Shown here one piece after another: positions 42,953-54,527 of a stretch of DNA of 64,000 nt (position 1 is the stretch's first letter; each line of letters opens with the position of its first letter). The position numbers and the translations under genes were made by a program. A model generated the notes under the pieces. That model made no database searches. It was not told where the DNA came from and saw only the letters and a program-made list of their open reading frames with translations. The DNA is from Diphasiastrum complanatum (taxonomy: Eukaryota; Streptophyta; Lycopodiopsida; Lycopodiales; Lycopodiaceae): the NCBI GenBank assembly GCA_029204225.1, contig CM055102.1, positions 40,925,631 through 40,989,630 of the forward strand. The letters are read 5' to 3'.

Positions 42953-43606
42953 CGATTGTTTTTTCTTAACAAACTCCAGATAAATCTTTACCCAGTCGAT
43001 GGTCTCTAATAAATCAATCAGACAAAGAATCTTATCCTCAAGTCCAGCAGAAGCACAAGTAGCCCTATTAATATTAATAATAAAATTATGTAACTCAACG
43101 GCCTACAACAAATAATAGTCTGAACAAAAAGGTTAGGAGGAGGTAAGGGTTCCCCATAACCCATAGCTGCAGCTTCTTGAAACCACCCCGTGGACTAAAA
43201 CATACAAAAAGTACCATTGTTAACTTATGAATAGGATAAAAGGTAAGAGCTTCAGTACTATTTTAACCAAGGAATAGTCGCATTTACACCACCAAGAAAC
43301 AAGAGAGAGAGAGAGTTACAAGACACCACTTAGCTCCTTTTGACAAAGCAAGACTGAAGCTCTTTAAAACCTTTATTCATAATCCAACAAGGTAAAGTAC
43401 AGCTGAAATGTAAATACAGTACTAGAAAGCACCATAAAACATAACCACTTTCAAGACGTCCAGCTGATACTTGCCACCATCCCACAAAACAAAACCGCTC
43501 AAGTTAGTTTAGTGAGGAAGACATATGTCATAGCTGAATGACAGTTGTTATTCATGTCCAAAAGAAGTTATACTACTTAACAACTTTGAATAGCATTCGC
43601 CCAACT
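42953..43606. other. AT-rich flank between the RT element and LTR element G
   Basis: No recognised gene. It probably includes the 5' leader of the Penelope-like element (it lies upstream on that strand), but no terminal repeat was found. Confidence 0.35.
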
Positions 43607-43761
43607 TAAAACTCACATGAATCATGTCAGTGCCCTTGTGCTTTCTTAGCACCATTAGATTTAAGTTGTGTTGGAGGCTCACCTCTAAAATCTATAAGAG
43701 AGAGTCATTTCCTTTGTATTGTATCATCTTCCACTCTCATTCTAAGAAAACTCTCTTGGTT

Positions 43762-43808
<47 letters not shown>

Positions 43809-43998
43809 ACATTGGGATAGAATAGCTTTGGGTAGGCGCTCGAGCCCCCAAAGCCTTTCTCAACCCCGACATTCTCTCTCTCTCTCTCTCCACTCTCTTT
43901 CTGCTCTCTCTGCTCTCCGTCTCTCTTCTTGCTACGCAGGTGAAGGCGAGGTTGCCGCTCCCAACGACGGACCCCTATGCTACATTGACGACACAACA
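43607..43998 (+). repeat. G left LTR, 5'-truncated
   Basis: Similarity to the right LTR begins at AAACTCACATGAATCATG and ends at ACACAACA, one base before the primer-binding site. It contains a TATA-like CTATAAGAG near 43693 and a CT tract of about 38 bp (43768-43805). The first roughly 265 bp of the LTR are missing. Confidence 0.88.
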
Positions 43999-43999
43999 G

Positions 44000-44017
44000 T
44001 GGCGCCGTTGTCGGGGA
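44000..44017 (+). promoter_or_regulatory. primer-binding site of G, tRNA-Asp type
   Basis: TGGCGCCGTTGTCGGGGA begins two bases after the LTR end. It is complementary, with one mismatch, to the 3' end of plant tRNA-Asp, the primer known for many Tat/Athila-type Ty3 elements. Confidence 0.92.
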
Positions 44018-44529
44018 GCGCCACACACTCGTTTCGCCACATAGCTTTCTCACTCTCTTCCTCTTTTCCTCTATCTCTCTCTTTCTTCTCTCTCATCATT
44101 CTTTTTCATAAAAAAAAATCGAATTTTAAGGGTATAATAGTGTGAATAGTGTTAGTTTTTGCCGTTTTTTTCGTGATTTTTTTGTTTGTTTGCACTCTAA
44201 GGAGAGATTGTGGGGTGGGAGGATCATATCTAAGCACCCAAATCCTTTCATTAATCCATAAAATCCATAAAAATCTGAAAAAAAGCTCAAAATCTATTTT
44301 TGGAGGGAAAAAGAGAGCCAAAATCCCATCAGATTTTGATTTCTCAAAAACCAAGAAGAACTAACCTTCGCATGACTGGCAACAGCTTCAGGGTAGTGTC
44401 CCAGACCTGCATAGAAGCCTGTGAAGGTTACTTCCCAATAGATTTTGAAAAAACAGAGAAAAACCCACAAAAATTCAAAAATCCCTTGTAAAAATCAAAA
44501 AAAAATTCAAAACTCAAAACTAACCTTTG

Positions 44530-46180
44530 CAGAGCTCTTTGAAGTTCCATCTCATTCAGACAAGGACACAGAGAAGTCTACGAGAGTTAGATCCCAAAAA
44601 AAGTGCCCCTGTGAAGGTTCCCAAGAGCAAAAAATGGCCTAGAGCCTTCTCAAACAACAAATTTTTGAGTTTCCTTGGGAAGTAACCTTCGCAGAGCTCT
44701 CTGAAGTTCCATCTCACTGAGACAAGGACACATAGAAGCCTGCGAGAGTTAGATCCCAAAAAAAGTGCCCCTGTGAAGGATCCCAAGAGCAAAAAGTGGC
44801 CTAGAACCTTCTCAGACAGCAAATTTTTGAGTTTCTCTAGGAAGTAACTCTTGTAGCCTGGTAAGCAAGTGGATCTGACTCAGATACAAGCACATACCAG
44901 TCTGCGAAGATTAGTTCCCAGAAAATATCAAAATTTGGCCAAAAAACCACAAAAAAATGAAGTTTTCTAAATATTTTTTGAGTTTCCTAGGGAAGTAACT
45001 CTTGCAGCTGTGTGAGAAGGTGAATCTAACTGAGATACAAGTGCATACCAGTTTGCAAGGGTTTGTTCCCAAAAAATCTTAAAATTTAGATTTTTTGAGT
45101 TTCCTTGGAAAGTAACTCTTTCAGTTTAGTGAGCAGGTGAATTTGACTGAGATACAAGTTCATACCAGTCTGCGAGGGTTTTTTTCCAGAAAATCTTAAA
45201 ATTTTGCAAAAAAACCCCAAACAAATGCACTTTTTTCGAGATTTTTTGAGTTTCCTTGCAAAGTAACTCTTGAAGCTTGGTGAGCAGGTGTATCTAACTG
45301 AGATACAAGTTTATATCAGTCTGCAAGGGTTTTTTCCTAGAAAATCTTAAAATTTTGCAAAAAAAACCTCAAAAAATGCATTTTTTTAAAGATTTTTTGA
45401 GTTTCCTTGAAAAGTAACTCTTGAAGCTTGGTGAGCAGGTGAATCTGACTGAGATACAAGTACATGCCAGTCTTCAAGGGTTTTTTCCCAGAAAATCTTA
45501 AAATTTTGCAAAAAAAACCCAGACGAATGCACTTTTTTTCAAGATTTTTTGAGTTTTCTTGCAAAGTAGCTCTTGAAGCTTGGTGAGCAGGTGTATCTAA
45601 CTAAGATACAAGTTTATAGCAGTCTTCAAGGGGTTTTTTCCAGAAAATCTTAAAATTTTGCAAGAAAAACCTCAAAAAAATGCATTTTTTCAAGATTTTT
45701 TGAGTTTCCTTGAAAAGTAGCTCTCTTAGAATGGTCATCAGGTGAATCTGACTGAGATACGGGTACATACCAGTCTTCAAGGTTTTTTTCCCAGAAAATC
45801 TTAAAATTTTGCAAAAAAAACCCAAAAAAATGCACTTTTTTCAAGATTTTTTGAGTTTCCTTGGGAAGTAACTCTTGCAGCTTGGTGATCAGGCGAATAT
45901 AACTGAGACACAAGCGCATACTAGTCTGAGATTGTTTGTTCCCAGAAGAGCTTAAAATTTCGCAAAAAAACCCCCAAAAAATGCACTTTTTTCAAGATTT
46001 TTTGAGTTTCCTTGGGAAGTAACTCTTGCAGCATGGTGAGCAGCTGAATCTGACTGAGATACAAGTAAATATTAGTCTGTGCAAGTTTTCTCCCAGAATG
46101 TCTTAAAATTTTGCAAAAAGACCCCAAAACAATGCACTTTTTCCTTGATTTTTTGAGATTTGCTGGGAAGTAACCTTCTC
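44530..46180 (+). repeat. tandem array of 151-bp units in the G leader
   Basis: The word TTTTTTGAGTTTCC recurs with starts at 44667, 44829, 44980, 45097, 45248, 45399, 45551, 45702, 45853, 46004 and 46155. Spacings are 162, 151, 117, 151, 151, 152, 151, 151, 151 and 151. Each unit carries AAGTAACTCTTGCAGC, TGACTGAGATACAAG, CAGTCTGCGAGGG and CCCAGAAAATCTTAAAATTT. A diverged unit precedes the array near 44380. The unit has no conserved long frame. The array lies between the primer site and gag, so it is transcribed leader RNA. Confidence 0.93.
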
Positions 46181-46814
46181 AAAGAGTTTTTTAGATATAT
46201 CTAATTAGGATCTGGCTACTATGAAATTTTTGTGAAGGTCCAATGGTTAGATTTAGAAATATCTAAGAAAAGTGCCAAAAAGTGCCAAAAAACTGAGTTT
46301 ATTCAAGATCTTGACGAATCTGCCCATCAAAAACTCTTGCAGAACTCACCTTGTCTAGAAATGGTGTAGATACAGCTATTGTAGGAAGTTTTAAGGCTAA
46401 ATTCACTCAATTTTGAAGAAATCTCAACCAAAAAAAAACAAAAAAAGAAAAAGAAAAACACAAAGAACCAAGAAAAGGGGCTAAAATCACACTATTGGCC
46501 AATTGAAACCATTCTGATCTTGTCAAATCTAGGTTGTAGTCACAATATCCATCAAGATCCAACATCCCTGGACTGAACCAAGTCAATGAACCGCAGATCA
46601 AGTTGATCAGTACCAAAAAAAATTAGTTTCCACCACCATCCATACCAACCATCCATCACTCTTATGTCCATCTCCATATTCTCTTGACAATATAACTTTC
46701 ATTGCGGTTATCTGTTAAATCCATTTTTGTTTCTGTTCACATCCATACGGATCCCTCTTTTCTTGATTCCTTTCTCCTCTTCTTTTTCTTCTTCCACTTC
46801 GAAAAAAAAAAAAA

Positions 46815-48660
46815 GTTGGAACACCAGAGTCATTGAGCAAATCTTGAAGCAATTCACCAACCAGCTACTTTGCGACATTCTAGTGCTGAACTATGGAGAC
46901 CGCCCTTGTAGGATTATCGAAATTTAAAAAGTTCCCTGTTGAAACAATCCGAGACTACACCTATCGGATCTATCATGAAGGATTGTAATCCACCGATTCT
47001 TGAACAGATCATCATAGCAAAATACTATGCTAGACTACCCAAAAGGATCAGATCTTGTATGGCAGAATTAGCATCCTATGCGTCACCTGTACAACTCTAT
47101 AAGGATGCTGCCAAGATGGAAATCTCACTCAGGAAGAAGGATTTTCCCTATCTAGATGGAGAATCAGAGGAACAAAGGTCGACAACGAGCAATGATCCAA
47201 CAAGAATGGAACCCCATGCAAGGCAACAAAATGCAGTGGAAGACCCATAACCTTGCACTTTAAGTTGTCAGCAAGCTTATGCTCGCTCTATTAAGTTTTT
47301 TGAAAAGGACAAATGTACCTTCTGCTTTGGAGATCATCCAAGTACCAGGTGTCCAATCAAGAATCCGCACTTGTTAAAAGGACAAAATATAGAGCAACAG
47401 ACTTGTTGACAACAAGATCTAGCGGTTCAACAGTCAGAAGCAGAATCAAGCTAACAAGGGGCTCACCAGAAGGGTGGATGTCAGATTGATCCATCTAAAT
47501 CACGAGTTTCTTCAACAAACAGTGGCAAGGTAGAAGTTTTGGCTATATCCTCTTGCATGTCACCGAATTCAATGGAGGACCATAACAGCCTGCCAATCTA
47601 TTTTGTGGAAGATCCTAAGGGGAATCTGTTACCGATGTATGCCTATCAACTTAGAGGTGATGGCATACTGCACTTAGTTAGGTGCTATGGATGTGAAGAA
47701 AAACACCAACATGCTGAATGTCCACACCGAGGGGATCCGTCAACATTTGATCCCTCGTGTTCACAATGCGGAGTTAATCACCCATGCCAAGATTGCCCGA
47801 TGAGAAATTCACAAATAGCCATGAGGCATTTGGCCTATGTAGACTGACATGCATCTGTGGTAACCCTTCCACCTTGAATGTACTACAAAAGAAAAATCTT
47901 AGTGCCACCGAGTTATGAAGCGAGTGACGAAGAAGAAAATCTGACAAAAGTCCCAAGGTACGCAAAGATACCCTCGGGCAAACAAGTAGAACCATCACAG
48001 AAGACAAAGATGGTAGAATTCATCAAGCCAATGACTGTTGAGGAAATCAAGACACGGGCAACCGAGGAACTCCAACAGATTCTGTCATGGCTTTTTTTGC
48101 ACTCAATGCGTAGAATTCTTAGTGATGAATTACAAAGGGGACTAGCGTCAACAGGGCAACTTGAAGGCAATTCAGCACAAGAGCCAAGAAAAAGTGCCAT
48201 CACGCAGAAGACTAAAGTTGATGATTGCCCCTAAACAAGCAAGATTCAACCAAAGTCTAATTGTTCCACAATTCAACAGACCCCCAAATCAACGCCAATT
48301 CGGGGTATATCCATTCTTCAAAGGCCAAATCCAGGGAATCCAAACCCAAAATGGCCAATTGTACAGCAAGAACCAGAACCTACAATGATAAAGCCTTGTC
48401 ATAAATCTATGATATTGACTATTGAGGAAAGTCGTCAGGCTGATGCATACTTCGAATACCTGGACAGACAAGAGCATCAAGCAAACACGTCATATCCACA
48501 TTATGATTTGGGGGAGTCTATGACATTGGGACCAGTTGCACCGATCTATTAAGATCCATTATATCAACAAGATTTATCTTGGGATCCTCCGACGGAATGC
48601 CTCGACTACCCAATTGTCAATGAACAAGGTTATTCGATATGTCCACCAAACCCTTACGTG
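46815..48660 (+). pseudogene. G gag with three short zinc knuckles, broken
   Basis: The recognisable gag starts around VIEQILKQFTNQLLCDILVL (about 46830), then MKQSETTPIGSIMKDCN and LEQIIIAKYYARLPKRIRSC (47000-47060). Three knuckles follow: CTFCFGDHPSTRC (about 47310), CYGCEEKHQHAEC (about 47685) and CSQCGVNHPCQDC (about 47760). All have C-x2-C-x3-H-x4-C spacing. The rest is acidic or Gln/Pro-rich (PPSYEASDEEENL, 47910). Stops near 47250, 47410, 47845 and 48234 break it. Downstream there is only a Pro/Tyr-rich tail (LDYPIVNEQGYSICPPNPY) and no pol. The knuckle order resembles the gag at 36.8 kb. Confidence 0.72.
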
Positions 48661-48856
48661 TATTATTGAAAATATGGCAAGTCTAGGTTCTTGCTGATCA
48701 ACAATCAATAAAGCCTCAGGTTTTATGTAAGCGAATTCTATCCACGCTTTTCCTGAAGCATCCATGTCCCAACAATAAACAAACCGACAATAGCGCCCCT
48801 TCACGATAGTTGCAGCCTAGTGCCGAGGGACCGACGCTATTTTGGGCCGTGGACCC

Positions 48857-49644
<788 letters not shown>

Positions 49645-49646
49645 AC

Positions 49647-50273
49647 GATATTGATATATTGTGTTCATATGAGCAATTATCAGCGAATTGTCCATGGCTG
49701 GACATCGATCTGTCCATTGCTGGACAGCGATCTGTCCATCGCTGGACAACACTCATTCCTACTCACATAAGAGTGTGAAATATGTGTAGGAGTGCGGCAG
49801 CCCTCCATCGCTACTCACTGAGTCATAAGGAGTAAGTAAAAAACATGGTTACATCATTGCTATCACCTGTGATTTTAGAGAATTATCACATATTTTAAAA
49901 CTGTCCATCGCTGCCCTTTGAGGCAGGGTGGACAGTTTCAAGCAACCAAACATGTCATTGTTGTCCATCGCTGGACCTCAATGTGTTTTTGCCCTATCAT
50001 ATCCTTAACAAGGTTTAGAAAGATGAATGGCATATCAAATCCTTTCATTATTACAGCAACCTTCTCCGGAGAGTAGCGTAAATGTAAACGTAATTTAAGA
50101 AAGAAGCAAATACATACCGTAAGCTGTCAGATCGCTGATCCGTATGTAGGTAGGGCGCACTTTCAGCGAGTATCAGAGGAGCAAAGTTCTTCATCGGTGT
50201 TGTAAAGCAAGAATGGTTGATAGGAGCATGTACTTATAGTGCCCAAAAGGGTAGTAACCTAGAAGGAGAGAGT
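49647..50273. repeat. unidentified repeat R, copy 2, with three 22-bp near-palindromic units
   Basis: Copy of 38697-39311. It contains TGTCCATGGCTGGACA at 49689, TGTCCATTGCTGGACA at 49711 and TGTCCATCGCTGGACA at 49733, an exact 22-bp period, plus a partial unit near 49961. The left end abuts the right LTR of G and the right end abuts a truncated copia, so both ends are cut. Confidence 0.75.
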
Positions 50274-50276
50274 TAG

Positions 50277-53200
50277 GTACTGCAACAAACCTGGCCACTG
50301 GGAGCGTGAATGTTTCAGGAAATAGAAGGAGATGGAACAAAGAAAAGACAAATGGCAAGCGAAAAATTATGCTGATCAACATCAATTTGATGACTATTAT
50401 TATGAAGACAATTATAATGATCAACATCAATACGATGATGATCAATATGAAGATGATACTGGTGAGAGTTCAAAATTGTTCATTACAGCATTAATGACAA
50501 GTGATGAAGCCAAGGATACATGGTACATTGATAGTGGTGCATCCAAGTCACATGACTTCAAGGAAAGAGTGGCTTTTAGAACTCAAAGAAACTGACAATG
50601 GTGATGAAGTTGGACAAGCTGATGCAAATTGCTATCTGTTAAAGGAGTTGGCATGGTACCAGTGAAGTTAGCTACCAGGAAGATAAAGCAGATAAGCAAT
50701 GTGCAATATGTACCTGGCTTAGCTAATAATCTACTATCTATTGGGACGATGGCTGATCAACAACTCAAGGTTGAGTTTGACAGTGACAAATGTCTTGTCA
50801 AAGACATCAAGAATCACTACAAAGTGATTGGTACAGGAGCTAGAGTCAACGGGAATCGACTCTACAAATTGAATGCAAGATCTTTTACTCAAGCTATGGT
50901 AAGCACTGTTGATAGTCAAAGTGATCTTTGGCATCAAAGGTTTGGTCATATCAGTGCTCAAATATTGCAAATTTTTAAAAGAGGTAATCTAGTTGTTGGA
51001 TTGCCTGATATCTCTTTTGAAGGAAAAATTTGTGAGGGTTGCATTTTGGGAAAACAACGTAGAGAGAGATTTCCCAAAGATGTAGCAAGAAGAGCCAATG
51101 GCATTCTTGATCTTGTTCATAGTGATCTGTGTGGACCAATACAAACTAGGTCCATTAGCGGTTGTTACTATTTCCTCACATTCATTGATGACTATAGTAG
51201 ACATATCTAGATTTATTTCATAAGCAAGAAATTTGATGCTTTTGCCAAGTTTAGAGAGTTCAAGGCTCTAGTTGAAAAACGAACAGGTTGTTATATTAAG
51301 ACCCTCAGATCAGATGGTGGCGGTGAGTATTTTTTTAACAGAGTTTATAATCTTTTGCAAGGATTAGGGGATCAAGAGACAAACCACTAGACCCTATTCA
51401 CCACAACAAAACGGAGTTGCAGAACGAAAAAATAGATCCATTGTGGATATGGCTAGGGCAATGCTTAAGAGCAAGGGTTTTCCAAATACTTTTTGGGCAG
51501 AAGCATGCAACACAGCTACTCATATCTTGAATCGGTGTTCTACGAAGTCCGTGGAGGGTAAGACACCTTACGAAGCTTTTACTGGAAAGAAACCTAATGT
51601 TTCTCATTTACGAGTATTTGATTGTGATGCTTACGCTCATGTACCTGATGAAAAATGAAAGAAGCTGGATGCAAAAGCTATTAAGTGTATTTTCCTTGGA
51701 TATGATGAAAGAGCCACGACATACAGGATGTATGACACAGATGCACAAAAGATCGTGATTTCCAAAAATGCTACTTTTGATGAGATGGGTCAAAATGACC
51801 AAATAAAATTGACAATTGATCCCTTTGATGATAAAGCTAAAGTGCAAGTGAAGGAAGAAGTTGGTGTCGATATGGAAGAGCTAATGGAAAAAGACAGGGT
51901 CAATAATGAGATTCCTAGGAGAGTGCCTAAGTAGTACTTGTCAGTAGCAAGTGATACTAATAAGGGAGATACTCCCGAATCAAGTGAGCAGGGAGAGCTT
52001 AGAAGATCAAGTAGAAATCGAAAACCTCCTGCAAGATTAGAGATGAATCTAGCCCTAATGGGTTTTGTGCTCAAGGCTCAAGAACCAAAAACTTTTGATA
52101 AAGCAAAGGAGCACAAGGAGTGGCGTGAAGCTATGAAAACAGAAATGGAAGCTATAACGAAAAACAGGATGTGGAACTTGGTTGAGCTACTTGATGGTAA
52201 GACGCCTATCACTTGCAAATGGATATACAAGGTCAAATATGGAGCTGATGGGCAACTCAACAAGTACAAAGCACGGTTGGTTGCGAGAGGATTTGAGCAG
52301 CAGGAAGGTATTGATTTTGAGGAAACCTTCGCACCCATAGCTAAGATGGTAACTATATGTTCTATCATTGCTATTTGTGTTTTCTATGGTTGGAAGATCC
52401 AGCAAATGGACGTTAAATCTACTTTTCTTAATGGAGTGCTGGATGAAGAGGTGTACTTAGTACAACCTCAAGGATTTGTTGAGCCAGGGAGAGAGCATCT
52501 CGTTTGTAAGCTCAACAAAGCCATTTATGGATTGAAGCAAGCACCACTAGCGTGGTACTCTTGCATTGATGAACACTTCAAGCGAAGGGGAATGGTGTAG
52601 AGTGATGTTGATCCTAATCTTTACATTCTAAGGGAAGACTCAGATATAGTGTTCATTGTGTTGTACGTGGATGATTTGATTATTACAGGAAGTAATTCTT
52701 TTCTATTCTGACATTAACATGGGCCTTGCCCCTCATGCATATGCCACCTGGGATGCGTCGAAGTCATGTTATCAGATCTTTCCAATGCTTTCGACATGAG
52801 TGATCTAGGATTGATGCACTATTGTCTTGGCATTGAAGTATGGCAAAATGAAGACATGGTCTTTCTTACACAAAGCAAATATGCACGAGATTTGCTTTAT
52901 AAGTTCAATATGCAGGATTGTAAGCCTTTGAGTACACCTATGGATGTCAGCATGAAGCTTACTGCATATGATGAATCTGAGAAAGTGGATACTTATTTGT
53001 ATAGACAGTTGGTGGGTAGTTTGATTTATTTGACACACACACGACCTGATATTTCTTATGTTGTTGGTGTTGTTAGTCAATTTATGCAAGATTCTAGTCA
53101 AGCACATTGGAAGTCTGTTAAACGTATTCTCAGATACATTCGAGGGACAGTGAATTTTGGTTTGAAGTATGATCAGCCTAAAACGCCAATGTTGGTAGGT

Positions 53201-53674
53201 TATACAGATGCCGATTGGGCAGGTAATATTGATGACAGAAGATCTACTAGTGGTCATACATTCAGTTATGGTATAGCTGCAATTTCATGGAACAGCAAAA
53301 AGCAACCTACAGTAGCCTTATCATCGACAGAAGCTGAATATCAAGCACTCAACAATGCTACACAAGAAGCGGTATGGTTACGAAGATTGCTTGTGGATTT
53401 AGGTCAACCACAGGTGGATGCGACTACTATATCTTGCGATAATGAAAGTTGCATTCACCTTGTCAAAAATCCAGTTCTACATGCTCGAACCAAGCACATC
53501 GAAATACACTACCATTTTTTTCGAGAAAATTTTTTTTATGGAGCCATTGATCTTGTTTTTGGTAAATCTGAAGATCAAAGGGCAAATATTTTTACTAAGT
53601 CATTAGGTAGATGTAAATTTGAGAAGTTTCGTACTCTATTAGGAATAGAAGAATGTAATTTTATCATGGGAGAG
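50277..53674 (+). pseudogene. Ty1/copia D: 5'-truncated gag-pol
   Basis: It starts inside the gag zinc knuckle (YCNKPGHWERECF; the first Cys is lost at the junction). An Asp/Tyr-rich stretch follows, then protease YIDSGAS (50525), GAG-pre-integrase LWHQRFGHIS, and integrase core parts VHSDLCGP, SDGGGEYF and QNGVAERKN. RT spans WIYKVKYGADG to the catalytic LYVDDLI (52660). RNase H has YTDADWAGN, STEAEYQAL and SCDNESCIHLVKNPV, then the tail HIEIHYHFFREN. Damage: stops near 51208, 51655, 51932 and 52598, frame changes near 50595, 51370 and 52690, and about 60 bp of foreign sequence at 52705-52765 within RT. The polyprotein ends at 53680, overlapping the right LTR start. Confidence 0.93.
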
Positions 53675-54527
53675 TGTTAGAAATCAATGATAAACTTCAT
53701 TGTTATTGTTTACGAGGTACATTAATGTTGACAGTTATGACCAGTTGTCATTAGCCGTAGGCTAGTCTATTAGTCTACTCGTAGGTTTTCTCTTTCTATC
53801 AGGGGTTCAGGGTTTATTTGTACATTTTACGTTCTGTATGAGTTAGTGTGATAGAGTGACAGTGCGTGTTCTTCTTCCGCCTTCTTGTGGTGATTGCTTA
53901 TGGTGAATGCTTGATGTTGCATATCTAATTCTTGACATAGCCTGTGGGTTTAGAACATAGGAAGACTCATGGATGAACCCTGGGATCGATCCTAGGAATC
54001 GATTCCAAGGGTTAGCCAAATTCAAAGTTCCATCAGTCTTATCAAATGTAACCAGGTGATAAGATCATAGTAATATCATATGGTTACTATGCTTACTATC
54101 GAACTGTGACCTGAACCAGTGTAGTTATTAGTTTTGCATTATAGTTAAGTATTTTAACTTGAGTTATTATTGTTGAGCATATTAGCACGTTTAGCAGACA
54201 AAGCCAACCAATGGAATGCTTCCATGCCGCCCAACGACAATATAGAAAATTCTAAAAAATTATTTCTATTTCTTAATTTAAATTATCTATGTTACGTAGA
54301 TTTCAAATATATGTATTTTGATTGGGCCACATGTTGGACAAATTCAAAAATAAGAAATAAAAGCATCTCTACAAAGGGTCGTTCTTAACATCTCCCTCTA
54401 AAAGTGCACACAAATCTTCAAGTTTTAGATGCATGTGAAAGATTAATGCATGGGAGTTCTGGGCATATATAATTTTAGAATTTCTCAAGCTTTCCTAGGT
54501 CCATAGTCTGTTGTGGATTTTCTAACA
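53675..54527 (+). repeat. 3' LTR of copia D, end uncertain
   Basis: The start TGTTAGAAATC follows the purine-rich ATGGGAGAG and is typical for copia. An end at TTTTCTAACA (54518-54527) would mirror TGTTAGAAA, giving 853 bp. A competing signal lies inside: on the minus strand, TTTAGAGGGAGA followed by TGTTAAGAACG at about 54391 looks like the purine tract and LTR start of another element, so the true LTR may be shorter. Confidence 0.4.

Noticed and set aside
44000-44017. Possible tRNA-Asp gene fragment
   Set aside because: The match is limited to the tRNA 3' end and sits directly after an LTR, so it is a primer-binding site. No complete tRNA gene was found in the window.
45337-46127. A series of similar minus-strand frames with KETQKILKK-like words
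   Set aside because: They repeat because of the 151-bp leader array, and the phase is not kept from unit to unit.
53843-54025. Small minus-strand ORF with NPWNRFLGSIPG
   Set aside because: It lies inside the copia LTR candidate and shows no family features.
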